From Enterococcus gallinarum NBRC 100675 (GTDB lineage Bacteria > Bacillota > Bacilli > Lactobacillales > Enterococcaceae), in contig NZ_BCQE01000013.1 of the NCBI RefSeq assembly GCF_001544275.1, positions 1 through 64,000 of the forward strand: a DNA stretch of 64,000 nucleotides, given 5' to 3'. The number at the start of each line of letters is the position of its first letter. The stretch's first letter is position 1. The position numbers were made by a program, and so were the translations under genes. This document shows, in pieces, positions 45,862 to 54,051 of the stretch. A model generated the notes under the pieces. It did no database searches, was not told where the DNA came from, and was given only the letters and a program-made list of their open reading frames with translations.

Positions 45862-46884
45862 GTGAAGATCCGCTTAAAAGATATCGCTGAAGAAGTAGGC
45901 GTCTCGATCGCTGCTGTCTCACAAGTCTTAAATGACAAACCGATTCGCATCTCGGAAAAGAAAAAACGTCTGATCAAACAATTAGCGAAAGAAAACAATT
46001 ATTCGCCTAATATTGCGGCAAAAAGTTTAGTGCTAAACAAAACAAATACTATCGGATTGGTCATACCAGACATCAACAATCCTTTTTTTGCACAATTAGC
46101 AAAAGTTTTGGAAGACCAATTGCGAAAAATTGGTTACCTTTTGATTCTAGTCAATTCAAATGATCATTTTGCTGCCGAAAAAGAATTGATCCAACTATTG
46201 ATCGATCGCAATGTGGATGGCCTACTATTAGCTCTTTCGAGTGAATCCTATACTTACGAAGAAGAATTAAAAGAGTTTTTAGGCAGTATTTCCGTACCAT
46301 TGGTGCTGGTTGATCGAGGGCTGGATAATTTTCCGGTAGGGCAAGTGTTCTATAATAATCGCCAAGGGGGCTACCTTGCGACTATGGAATTAATCAATAA
46401 TGGGCACCAAAATATCGGCATCATGATGAATCCTGATAAAAATATCAACTGCATTTATCGCTACCAAGGGTATCTGGATGCGTTAAAAGAAGCGCAACTG
46501 CCTCAGCAAGAAAGTTGGCGGGTAGTCACAAAATTTCAATTTGAAGATGCTTATGACAAAGCGGATCAGCTTTTGAACAATCAAGAAATCACTGGGATTG
46601 TAGCAGGAAATGATTTGATTGCTTTAGGAATCATGAAAAGAGCCAAAGAGTTAGGAATCAATATCCCCGAAGAAATGTCCATCGTGGGCTATGACAATTT
46701 GTTTTTAAATGATTTATTAGAAGTACCCCTGACTTCTGTCGAACAAGATGTGACGGTTTTAGGAGAAAAAGCAGTGGCTTCCTTGCTATCTGCTATCGAA
46801 GAAAAAGCACCACGTTATTTGCAATTAACCCCTAAAATTGTGCGAAAGAACAGCGTCGGCATCCGTTCTTCCGCAACAACATAA
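45862..46884 (+). CDS. LacI-family repressor of the nucleoside/ribose operon (RbsR-like)
   Basis: A 340-residue LacI regulator: helix-turn-helix IRLKDIAEEVGVSIAAVSQVLND, hinge, and sugar-binding domain (TIGLVIPDINNPFFAQLAK, GVIIVAGND-like region AGNDLIALGIMKRAKELG, SIVGYDN). The start is GTG 45862 after GAGGAGAAG. It is transcribed with the nucleoside hydrolase operon, and two identical palindromic operators precede that operon. Ribose or a nucleoside is the probable signal. Confidence 0.9.
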   Translation: MKIRLKDIAEEVGVSIAAVSQVLNDKPIRISEKKKRLIKQLAKENNYSPNIAAKSLVLNKTNTIGLVIPDINNPFFAQLAKVLEDQLRKIGYLLILVNSNDHFAAEKELIQLLIDRNVDGLLLALSSESYTYEEELKEFLGSISVPLVLVDRGLDNFPVGQVFYNNRQGGYLATMELINNGHQNIGIMMNPDKNINCIYRYQGYLDALKEAQLPQQESWRVVTKFQFEDAYDKADQLLNNQEITGIVAGNDLIALGIMKRAKELGINIPEEMSIVGYDNLFLNDLLEVPLTSVEQDVTVLGEKAVASLLSAIEEKAPRYLQLTPKIVRKNSVGIRSSATT

Positions 46885-46890
46885 ACAAGC

Positions 46891-46955
46891 GACCCAAACA
46901 ATCGGCAGCCTTAATCCATGGCTAGGTCCTTCGCTAGCAGACGATTGCTTGGGTC
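46891..46955 (+). other. Hairpin downstream of the LacI gene
   Basis: GACCCAA-A-CAATCG (46891-46904) pairs with CGATTG-C-TTGGGTC (46942-46955) around a 37-base loop that itself contains CTAG-rich complementary pieces. No T-tract follows, so termination is uncertain. Confidence 0.55.
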
Positions 46956-46999
46956 ACCCTCTGACAGTTTCCTTCAAGAAGGAATTTTGAAATTCTTGA

Positions 47000-47028
47000 T
47001 TGACAGCGCTTTACATAAGTGGTATTCT
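47000..47028 (+). promoter_or_regulatory. Promoter of the nucleoside/ribose operon with cre-like box
   Basis: TTGACA (47000-47005), 17-bp spacer, TATTCT (47023-47028). TGACAGCGCTTT from 47001 overlaps the -35 and fits the first twelve positions of the CcpA consensus. Confidence 0.75.
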
Positions 47029-47041
47029 TTGGGGGAACAAA

Positions 47042-47059
47042 TGATAAAACGTTTTATCA
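47042..47059. promoter_or_regulatory. LacI-type operator, copy 1
   Basis: Perfect 18-bp palindrome TGATAAAACGTTTTATCA with a central CG, 13 bases after the -10 box. An identical copy lies 40 bp downstream at 47082-47099. Confidence 0.85.
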
Positions 47060-47081
47060 AGCGTTTTTCTTTTTGGTTATT

Positions 47082-47099
47082 TGATAAAACGTTTTATCA
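47082..47099. promoter_or_regulatory. LacI-type operator, copy 2
   Basis: Identical to the operator at 47042. Center-to-center spacing is 40 bp, close to four helical turns, which would allow cooperative or looped binding of the LacI protein. It ends 21 bases before the start codon. Confidence 0.85.
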
Positions 47100-47120
47100 T
47101 AAAAAGAAAGGGGTTTACTT

Positions 47121-48038
47121 ATGAAAAAAGCAGTGATTATTGATACGGATCCGGGGATTGATGATGCAGTAGCATTAGGCATTGGCTTGTTCAGTGATCA
47201 GTTAGACGTGAAATTGATCACGACGGTTGCTGGGAATGTCGGCATCCATTATGTGACGGAAAACATGTTGAAATTGCTGACATTCTGGGATATGAACATT
47301 CCGGTGGCACAAGGGGCAGATGGACCTTTGCTTCGTGAGGTAAAAGATGCCAGTGATGTTCATGGTGTGACCGGAATGGCGGGGTATGAGTTTCCTGCAC
47401 CCAATCGCGAGTACCTACTGGAAGAGACCGCCGTTGAAGCCATGCATCGCACATTGATGGCTTCTGGAGAAAAGATGACGATCATTGCAATTGGCCCACT
47501 GACCAATATTGCACTATTGCTCAAAACGTATCCTGAAGTCAAAGAAAGAATTGAAGAATTGGTGTTAATGGGTGGTGCCTTAGGCAGAGGAAACTTTGGC
47601 ATTTTATCAGAGTTTAATATCGCGATTGATCCAGAAGCGGCCAAAATCGTTTTTGAAAGTGGACTTTCAATCGCAGTCGCACCATTGGATGTCGGATTAA
47701 AAGCACTGGTTTATCCAGAAGATAGTGAAAAAATCAAAGACATGAATCAAACCGGAGATATGATGTACCACCTTTTCAAAAAATACCGAGGAGGAAGTTT
47801 TGGTACGGGGTTAAAAATGTACGACAGCTGTGCATTAGCCTATGTGCTTTCTCCGGAAATGTTTGACATCAAAGAAACTTTTGTGGCAGTAGAAACAGCA
47901 GGTGAATACACTGCTGGCGCAACTATCATTGATTTGAACAATAAATTGGGGAAAGACAAGAATTGCCGAGTTTGTGTCGATGTTGATGAAGACAAATTCA
48001 AGGACTGGTTTTTACAAGCGATCAGCCAGTGTAAATAG
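47121..48038 (+). CDS. Ribonucleoside hydrolase
   Basis: A 305-residue inosine-uridine-preferring nucleoside hydrolase splitting nucleosides into base and ribose. N-terminal calcium-binding motif VIIDTDPGIDDAVALG, the substrate segment GPLTNIALLLKTYPEV and VLMGGALGRGNFG with the following FNIAIDPEAA, and the C-terminal Asp in KMYDSCALAY. Ribosome binding site AAAGAAAGGGG precedes ATG 47121. The ribose it frees would be phosphorylated by the ribokinase at the end of the operon. Confidence 0.94.
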   Translation: MKKAVIIDTDPGIDDAVALGIGLFSDQLDVKLITTVAGNVGIHYVTENMLKLLTFWDMNIPVAQGADGPLLREVKDASDVHGVTGMAGYEFPAPNREYLLEETAVEAMHRTLMASGEKMTIIAIGPLTNIALLLKTYPEVKERIEELVLMGGALGRGNFGILSEFNIAIDPEAAKIVFESGLSIAVAPLDVGLKALVYPEDSEKIKDMNQTGDMMYHLFKKYRGGSFGTGLKMYDSCALAYVLSPEMFDIKETFVAVETAGEYTAGATIIDLNNKLGKDKNCRVCVDVDEDKFKDWFLQAISQCK

Positions 48039-48049
48039 GAGGGGAAAAA

Positions 48050-49420
48050 ATGATTCAAGCAATTTTAGTTTTGGTTGTTTTAGGAATTGTCGGTTATTTT
48101 ATTATTAAAAGTTATAATCCAGCGCTCATTTTGATTATTGGCGCGATTGTCTTGTTGTGTGCATCGGTGGCATTAGGAAATCCTCTCTATCCCGAAGGTG
48201 AAGGAACCGGTCTGGCCTTTTTCGATATCTTTCTAAAATTGAAAGATACGATCATCTCTCAAGTTAGTTCCGCTGGATTAGTAATCATGATTTTATTTGG
48301 TTATTCCGGCTATATGAACTTGATTGGTGCCAACCAAAAGGCAGTCAATATTTTAGTGAAACCAATGACGAAAATCAAATCGAAAGCGCTGTTTATTCCA
48401 ATTGTTTTCTTGTTAGGAAATTTGATGTCTCTTGTTGTTCCGAGCGCCTCTAGTTTAGCAATTATTTTAATGGCTATTTTGTATCCTCTCTTACAAGGTA
48501 TCGGAATTTCTTCCATGACGGCAGCTGGTGTCATTGCAATGACTGCCACCATCATGCCAACGCCATTAGGGGCGGACAATGTGATCGCTGCCCAAACATT
48601 GGATTACAATGTGTTAACTTATGTGCTGTATCATGCGAAAGTCTCCATTCCAACCTTGCTGATTTTGGCTGTTGTCCATTATTTTTGGCAAACGTATTGC
48701 GATAAAAAAGAAGGTGCCGATGCCTTTGTTGAGATGAAAGAAGTGGAACGGGCAGCCGATGAAAAAGTCGTGCCGACCTTTTACGCAATTTTGCCATTGT
48801 TGCCATTACTTTTGATCATCATTGTGGGAATTATCGGGATTTTTAGAGCGAATGTGACAATGGATATTTTTGTCTTGACGATGATCTCGTTCTTTATTTC
48901 TTTGATTATTGAAGGGTTCCGTAAGAAATCATTCAAGATTGCCCAAGAAAGTGCCGTTGAATTATTTAAAGGAATGGGGCAAGGGTTTAGTCAAGTTGTA
49001 ATGTTGGTAGTTGGGGGTTCTTTATTCACCACTGCGATTCAAAGTCTTGGCGTGATCGATTCCTTGATGAGTGCGGTTGAAAACTCTCAATCTGCCGGTG
49101 TGTTAACAACATTGATCTTTAGTGGTGCAACAGCATTATTTGGTATTTTGAGTGGTGGCGGATTAGCGATGTTCTACGCAGTGATCGAACTGATCCCTAA
49201 CATTGCTCAAAAAGCCGGTATCGATGGTATTTTGATTGCGTTGCCAATGCAAATGATAGCCAACTTAGCCCGGACGATTTCACCAGTGGCCGCAGTGGTC
49301 ATGATTGTTTCTTCATCGATTGGTGTCAGTCCTGTTCGTTTGCTGAAACGGACCAGTGTCCCGACCATCGTAGGAATTATCTTGGTGGTTGTGTTGTCCT
49401 TACTACTTCTGCCTTATTAA
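48050..49420 (+). CDS. DcuC-family membrane transporter, probable nucleoside permease
   Basis: A 456-residue transporter with about twelve helices resembling the DcuC (anaerobic C4-dicarboxylate) family: LVVPSASSLAIILMAILYPLL, MTATIMPTPLGADNVIAAQ and GGGLAMFYAVIELIPNIA. Ribosome binding site AGGAGGGG. It lies 12 bases after nucleoside hydrolase and before ribokinase under a LacI repressor, which makes nucleoside or ribose import more likely than succinate transport. The functional shift is inference. Confidence 0.8.
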   Translation: MIQAILVLVVLGIVGYFIIKSYNPALILIIGAIVLLCASVALGNPLYPEGEGTGLAFFDIFLKLKDTIISQVSSAGLVIMILFGYSGYMNLIGANQKAVNILVKPMTKIKSKALFIPIVFLLGNLMSLVVPSASSLAIILMAILYPLLQGIGISSMTAAGVIAMTATIMPTPLGADNVIAAQTLDYNVLTYVLYHAKVSIPTLLILAVVHYFWQTYCDKKEGADAFVEMKEVERAADEKVVPTFYAILPLLPLLLIIIVGIIGIFRANVTMDIFVLTMISFFISLIIEGFRKKSFKIAQESAVELFKGMGQGFSQVVMLVVGGSLFTTAIQSLGVIDSLMSAVENSQSAGVLTTLIFSGATALFGILSGGGLAMFYAVIELIPNIAQKAGIDGILIALPMQMIANLARTISPVAAVVMIVSSSIGVSPVRLLKRTSVPTIVGIILVVVLSLLLLPY

Positions 49421-49424
49421 AGCA

Positions 49425-49925
49425 ATGGGAAAGTTAGTATATGCCCGCAAAGAAGAATTAGCGGAAATTTGGCAGTTATTTGTTGAGGCGAAAAGAACGA
49501 TGCAGACCCAAGGGATTGGTCAATGGACGGATGACTACCCCAATAAGGAAATCATTGAAAGAGACATTGTTCAAAGACAGTTGCTGATCTATAAAAATGA
49601 AGCAGGCGAAATCGTTAGTACAGGAACTCTTTGTTCGGAATCATTGGAAAGCGAAGAAAGTCATGGGTATAATGGACATACAAAATGTATCCACAGATTA
49701 GTGACAAAAGCATCGAAAATGGGGAACGGTTTTGGCACTACTTGGCTAGAGAGCTGTCTAAAGGATTTTTGTGAATCTGGGGATGTGATTTATTCTCTGA
49801 CCAACCATACGAATAAACCGATGCAGCATTTATTTGAAAAAGCTGGTTTTTCGGTGATTGATACAACTTCTATTACGGGTCGCGAACCGTTTGGCCCATT
49901 TTATATATACAAAAGAAATAGGTGA
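49425..49925 (+). CDS. GNAT-family N-acetyltransferase
   Basis: A 166-residue GNAT fold protein: IWQLFVEAKRTMQTQGIGQW, an acetyl-CoA binding stretch around HRLVTKASKMGNGFGTTWLE and the C-terminal LTNHTNKPMQHLFEKAGF. The start ATG 49425 is 5 bases after the transporter stop with no clear ribosome binding site, so it depends on translational coupling. Its place between a nucleoside transporter and ribokinase is unusual and its substrate is unknown. Confidence 0.82.
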   Translation: MGKLVYARKEELAEIWQLFVEAKRTMQTQGIGQWTDDYPNKEIIERDIVQRQLLIYKNEAGEIVSTGTLCSESLESEESHGYNGHTKCIHRLVTKASKMGNGFGTTWLESCLKDFCESGDVIYSLTNHTNKPMQHLFEKAGFSVIDTTSITGREPFGPFYIYKRNR

Positions 49926-49929
49926 TTAA

Positions 49930-50838
49930 GTGGGTAAGATAGCAGTTTTGGGCAGTGTGAATATGGATATCGTTATTACGACTGGGCGAATGCCAAAAGT
50001 TGGGGAGACGATCATCGGAGATCAAATCGATTATTTCGTCGGTGGAAAAGGAGCCAATCAAGCCGTGGCGGCAGCCCGTTTTGGCGGCAAGACGACATTT
50101 CTCGGAAAGATTGGTCAAGATACATTTGGTGAAAAAGTGTATCAACATTTAAGTGAAGAGCAGCTGGATGTCCGTTCAGTGGCACAAGAAAAAAATATTT
50201 TTACAGGGATCGCAAGCATCTTTAAGTTACCGCAAGATAATTGTATCACGGTGATCTCCGGTGCCAATGAACTGGTGGATCGTGAGTATGTCGATCAGGT
50301 AGCCCATCAGATCATAGAAAGTGATGTCTTGCTAGTACAAATCGAGATTCCGGTGGAGACACTTCAGTATGCGTTGCAGCTTGCAAAAGAAAATGGGGTA
50401 ACGACACTGCTGAATCCGGCGCCGTATCATGACATTGTTGGAGAATTATTGCCTAATGTCGATATTTTAACGCCCAATGAAACCGAGTTTGCTGCATTGA
50501 TTGGCAAAGAACTAATTCCAGAAGCTGAAATGGAGGAAACGATCCTTGCCTGGCAACAAACCCACACTACTAGATTGATCGTGACGCGGGGGAGTCAAGG
50601 AGTCAGCTTCGTTGAATCCGACAAACTCGTGACGGTTCCATCAAGCAAAGTGCCAGTAGTTGATACGACCGGAGCAGGAGATACCTTCAATGGCATTTTA
50701 GCAGCCGCATTAAGCGAGGGCATGTCCTTTAAAGAAGCGGTCATTTTAGCCAATCGCGGGGCAGGCCTTTCGGTGCAAAAATTAGGTGCACAAACGGGTA
50801 TGCCTACTAGAGCAGCAGTCATCGCCAGTGAGCACTAG
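49930..50838 (+). CDS. rbsK: Ribokinase
   Basis: A 302-residue PfkB-family kinase making ribose-5-phosphate. Motifs: VLGSVNMDIVITTGRMPKVGET, the substrate motif FVGGKGANQAVAAARFGG, NPAPYHD, LTPNETEF and the anion-hole signature DTTGAGDTFNGILAAAL with the catalytic Asp. GTG 49930 start, 5 bases after the GNAT stop. Ends the operon at a strong bidirectional terminator. Confidence 0.95.
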   Translation: MGKIAVLGSVNMDIVITTGRMPKVGETIIGDQIDYFVGGKGANQAVAAARFGGKTTFLGKIGQDTFGEKVYQHLSEEQLDVRSVAQEKNIFTGIASIFKLPQDNCITVISGANELVDREYVDQVAHQIIESDVLLVQIEIPVETLQYALQLAKENGVTTLLNPAPYHDIVGELLPNVDILTPNETEFAALIGKELIPEAEMEETILAWQQTHTTRLIVTRGSQGVSFVESDKLVTVPSSKVPVVDTTGAGDTFNGILAAALSEGMSFKEAVILANRGAGLSVQKLGAQTGMPTRAAVIASEH

Positions 50839-50886
50839 CAGGGGTTTTAACCGCAGATAAAACAGTTCCACAGTTCCAATTAAGAA

Positions 50887-50940
50887 ACACACCTCTTTTC
50901 TGATTCTTTTAAGGAGTCAGAAGAGAGGTGTGTTTTTTTA
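50887..50940. terminator. Bidirectional terminator between rbsK and the GntR gene
   Basis: A 17-bp stem (50887-50903 with 50917-50933, one wobble mismatch; core ACACACCTCT/AGAGGTGTGT) followed by seven T on the + strand. Confidence 0.88.
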
Positions 50941-50966
50941 TCCGTTACGGGTAAGATCTCCAATAA

Positions 50967-52061
50967 TTATAGCTTAGGTAGGACGGAATCGCCTTCAATC
51001 AAGCGGTAGCCAAGATTGATCTTTTCGATTGTATCCGGATGAGCGATTTTTGTTTGCAAAAGCTCGATGGCGTGTTTGCCGATGGCCGTTTGATCTTGCT
51101 CGATATGAGTGAAGATAAATGCATTCAAGTCAAAAATATTGACCGTCGGATGATCGAAACAGACCACTGAGTAATCTTGCGGCACTTGTTTTCCCAATGT
51201 TTCGATGGCACTTTTTGCCAGTAAAGCAATGTTGTATTCAGTAGTGAAAAGTGCAGTCATTTCGGGATTGTTTTGAAGAAATTCGACAATCAGCGCAACG
51301 TCTTCGTCAATGCTACGGGAAGAGCTAGGAACCACCGAATCGATGCGTGAAAGAATCTGGGTTTGACTAACGGCACGATTGGCATCGACGTGAGCAGATA
51401 AAAAGCCGTTGACCCGTTCATCAATGGTTGACACACTGCTATCTGAAGTAATCAAGCCGATTTTTTCATGCTTTCTTGCGAAGAGATAATTGGTTAATTC
51501 TTTGGCTGCAATAAAGCTGTCCGTCTGGACACTACAGATTGGCAGGTTAGCCATCATCCGGTCAAGAACCACGATCGGAAAGTTTTTAGAAATCAATTCC
51601 AATATTTTAGGAGAAGTATATTCCGATGAAGTAGGTAACAAAATCAAGCCTTGGATCCCCATCTCGATCAGCTCTTGGATCAAATGGTTTTCTTTGTTGG
51701 GATCACCATAACTGATTTTGACGATAAAGTTGATATCTCCGGCATTTGTTTCCAAGATGGTACGCAGGATCTGGGAGCCGAAAAAGTCGGTGAAATTCGT
51801 GATGACCAAGCCGAAAATCTGTTTATTGGGCACGATTTCGGCTTTTTTATTCATCACTACGACAGAACCTTTCCGCGGTTTTCTGACGATATAGCCATCT
51901 TCTTTTAACAAGTCCAAGGCTTTTTTTACAGTAATCGTACTGACACTATAGGTAGCGGATAAATCTTTTTCCGTTGGCAATGTATCATTGACCGCTACCA
52001 AGCCAGATTCTATCTGGTGCTTCAGCTCTTCATAAATTGTTTGATATAAGGGTTTACTCAT
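50967..52061 (-). CDS. GntR-type DNA-binding domain fused to LacI-type sensor (AraR-like repressor)
   Basis: A 364-residue regulator: N-terminal GntR winged helix (LYQTIYEELKHQIESG, LPTEKDLSATYSVSTITVKKALDLL, GSVVVM) joined to a LacI/GalR periplasmic-binding-like domain (FGLVITNFTDFFG, GLILLPTSSEY, RKHEKIGLITSDS, SVVCFDHP). This is the architecture of AraR. Divergent from the mannan ABC operon with a palindrome downstream of that operon's promoter, so it most likely represses it and is relieved by a manno-saccharide. The start ATG 52061 follows TGGAGGCG. Confidence 0.9.
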   Translation of the reverse strand: MSKPLYQTIYEELKHQIESGLVAVNDTLPTEKDLSATYSVSTITVKKALDLLKEDGYIVRKPRKGSVVVMNKKAEIVPNKQIFGLVITNFTDFFGSQILRTILETNAGDINFIVKISYGDPNKENHLIQELIEMGIQGLILLPTSSEYTSPKILELISKNFPIVVLDRMMANLPICSVQTDSFIAAKELTNYLFARKHEKIGLITSDSSVSTIDERVNGFLSAHVDANRAVSQTQILSRIDSVVPSSSRSIDEDVALIVEFLQNNPEMTALFTTEYNIALLAKSAIETLGKQVPQDYSVVCFDHPTVNIFDLNAFIFTHIEQDQTAIGKHAIELLQTKIAHPDTIEKINLGYRLIEGDSVLPKL

Positions 52062-52160
52062 GCATGCGCCTCCATTTCTCAATAAATAAAAGATCTATTT
52101 ATATATATATTAAATATATTATATTAATAAAGCAAGCAATTTTCCTAAAATTTATTTCCT

Positions 52161-52174
52161 TGAAACCGTTGACA
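52161..52174. promoter_or_regulatory. cre site (CcpA) at the mannan operon promoter
   Basis: TGAAACCGTTGACA fits the CcpA consensus TGWNANCGNTNWCA at every position and overlaps the -35 box completely, so strong glucose repression is expected. Confidence 0.82.
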
Positions 52175-52197
52175 TGGGTATTTCAATTGTATATAAT
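52169..52197 (+). promoter_or_regulatory. Consensus promoter of the mannan ABC operon
   Basis: TTGACA (52169-52174), 17-bp spacer, TATAAT (52192-52197): a perfect sigma-A consensus. Such a strong promoter needs tight repression, which the cre site and downstream palindrome can give. Confidence 0.9.
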
Positions 52198-52211
52198 TCG
52201 GTTGTAAAGAT

Positions 52212-52227
52212 ATTTAATATATTAAAT
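52212..52227. promoter_or_regulatory. Putative operator of the GntR/LacI-type repressor
   Basis: ATTTAATATATTAAAT is a perfect 16-bp palindrome 14 bases after the -10 box. Related ATATATTTAATAT-like sequence recurs on the other side of the promoter near 52100-52125, close to the regulator start, so two sites may act together. The surrounding DNA is very AT-rich, which weakens the case. Confidence 0.6.
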
Positions 52228-52262
52228 TGTTTTATATTATATTTAATAAGGGGGTTACCAAT

Positions 52263-53153
52263 TTGGAATTAGTAAAAAAGAAAAAGAGAGGCATCAATGA
52301 ACAACAGAACATCGCCTATGTGTTCATTTTGATTCCTGTTCTTTTACTGATTGTTTTTGCGATCGTCCCAATAGTGATGGCACTTTTTTATAGTTTTACC
52401 GATTACACGATCATCGAAAGTCCTCATTGGGTTGGCTTAAAGAATTTTACACGGATCTTTCAAGATGAATATTTCTTCATTTCTTTAAAGAATACCATCG
52501 TGTATACATTATTGTATGTTCCATTGGGATTAGTCGTATCGCTTGCGGCAGCTATGCTGCTAAATCGCAAAATGAAGACCACAAGTCTTTTCCGAACATT
52601 TTTTTACTTGCCGGTCTTATGTTCATCGGTAGCCACAGCAACTATCTGGTATTGGTTATTGAATCCCCAATATGGATTATTGAATCAATTGCTTGGCTTG
52701 ATCGGTATCAATGGTCCAGCATGGCTGTATAGTTCAAATTGGGCGATGACCGCAATCGTCATCATGAGTGTTTGGATGAGATTTGGTGGGAACATGATGA
52801 TTTTCTTAGCTGGCTTACAAGGAATCAATCCTGCACTCTATGAAGCAGCCGATATTGAAGGGGCAAATGCTTGGCAAAAATTCAAGAGCATCACCTGGCC
52901 TCAGTTATCTAAAACGACATTTTTAGTTAGTACACAATTGATCATCGGTGCTTTTCAAGTTTTCGACCAAGCGTATATGCTGACCCAAGGAGGTCCGGGA
53001 AATTCTACGATTACACTGGTTTATTATATCTACAACAAAGGATTTGGCGGACTGGAAATGGGGTATGCGTCGGCACTTTCATTTATCTTGTTCCTGATCA
53101 TTTTTATCTTTTCACTTGTAAATATGCGTCTGACAAACACAGAGACGAACTAA
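52263..53153 (+). CDS. ABC sugar transporter permease (MalF-like)
   Basis: A 296-residue permease with six helices and the EAA loop ALYEAADIEGANAWQKFKSITWP; VFDQAYMLTQGGPGNST is a typical carbohydrate-uptake signature. I choose TTG 52263 as the start because AAGGGGG at 48-54 bases past 52200 sits 8 bases upstream; earlier in-frame codons lie before that site. First gene of the operon for import of alpha-manno-oligosaccharides. No ATPase gene accompanies it. Confidence 0.9.
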   Translation: MELVKKKKRGINEQQNIAYVFILIPVLLLIVFAIVPIVMALFYSFTDYTIIESPHWVGLKNFTRIFQDEYFFISLKNTIVYTLLYVPLGLVVSLAAAMLLNRKMKTTSLFRTFFYLPVLCSSVATATIWYWLLNPQYGLLNQLLGLIGINGPAWLYSSNWAMTAIVIMSVWMRFGGNMMIFLAGLQGINPALYEAADIEGANAWQKFKSITWPQLSKTTFLVSTQLIIGAFQVFDQAYMLTQGGPGNSTITLVYYIYNKGFGGLEMGYASALSFILFLIIFIFSLVNMRLTNTETN

Positions 53154-53166
53154 AGGAGAAAGAACG

Positions 53167-54033
53167 ATGGCTAAAACAAAACACATGCGGACCTTTATCT
53201 GGTATTGCTTAGTGATTCTGATCAGTTTGACAACGGTTCTACCGTTTCTCTGGACTCTATCCACATCCTTTAAATCAGATAGTGAGATATTAAGTGGTTC
53301 AATGCAATTGATACCAAGTCATTTTACATGGGATCACTATAAAGAAGTTTTTGAAACAATGCCTTTCTTAAACTACTTAAAAAATTCATTGATTTTGGCA
53401 CTTGGAGGTGTAGCGACAAACTTATTTTTTGGCTCTCTAGCGGGTTATTCCTTTGGACAGTTGAAATTCAAAGGCAAAAAACCGATCTTTCTTGTTTTCT
53501 TGGCATCCATGATGGTTCCTAGTATTGTGACGATGATTCCAACGTTTATCGTCCTTCGCGGCTTTCCTTTAGCCGGTGGGAATGATCTGACCGGTACTGG
53601 TGGGTTAGGATTGATCAATTCCTATTGGGCAATCCTGCTTCCCGGAGCAGCAGGAGCGTTCTCGATTTTCTTTATGAAACAATTCTTCGAACAATTACCA
53701 AAAGAACTCGGAGAAAGTGCTCGAATCGATGGTGCAAGTGAGTTCAAGATTTTCTGGAATGTTTATTTTCCGCTAGCAAAACCTGCTTTAACAACACTAG
53801 GTATTATGACTTTCCAAGCAGGCTGGAATGCCTTTATGTGGCCGATGATCGTCTTGAATGCAGATGAGATGAAGACGGTCCAAGTTGGACTGGCAGCTTT
53901 CCAATACAACTACAATACAAATTATGGCCCATTGATGGCAGGAACGATTTTGGCAACACTACCTGTTTTAGTTCTATTCATTTTTGCACAACGAAATTAT
54001 GTACAAGGCATGGCAGATGCCGGTATCAAATAA
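53167..54033 (+). CDS. ABC sugar transporter permease (MalG-like)
   Basis: A 288-residue permease with six helices, the second channel subunit. TVLPFLWTLSTSFKSDSEI near the N-terminus and the EAA loop LPKELGESARIDGASEFKIFWNVYFP are typical. Ribosome binding site AAAGGAGAAAG. Thirteen bases after the first permease gene and 18 before the binding-protein gene. Confidence 0.93.
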   Translation: MAKTKHMRTFIWYCLVILISLTTVLPFLWTLSTSFKSDSEILSGSMQLIPSHFTWDHYKEVFETMPFLNYLKNSLILALGGVATNLFFGSLAGYSFGQLKFKGKKPIFLVFLASMMVPSIVTMIPTFIVLRGFPLAGGNDLTGTGGLGLINSYWAILLPGAAGAFSIFFMKQFFEQLPKELGESARIDGASEFKIFWNVYFPLAKPALTTLGIMTFQAGWNAFMWPMIVLNADEMKTVQVGLAAFQYNYNTNYGPLMAGTILATLPVLVLFIFAQRNYVQGMADAGIK

Positions 54034-54051
54034 AATGAAGGAGTGAATGTG

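Noticed and set aside
46918-47124. 68-residue open frame upstream of the nucleoside hydrolase
   Set aside because: It runs across the promoter and both operators; composition is that of regulatory DNA, with no ribosome binding site.
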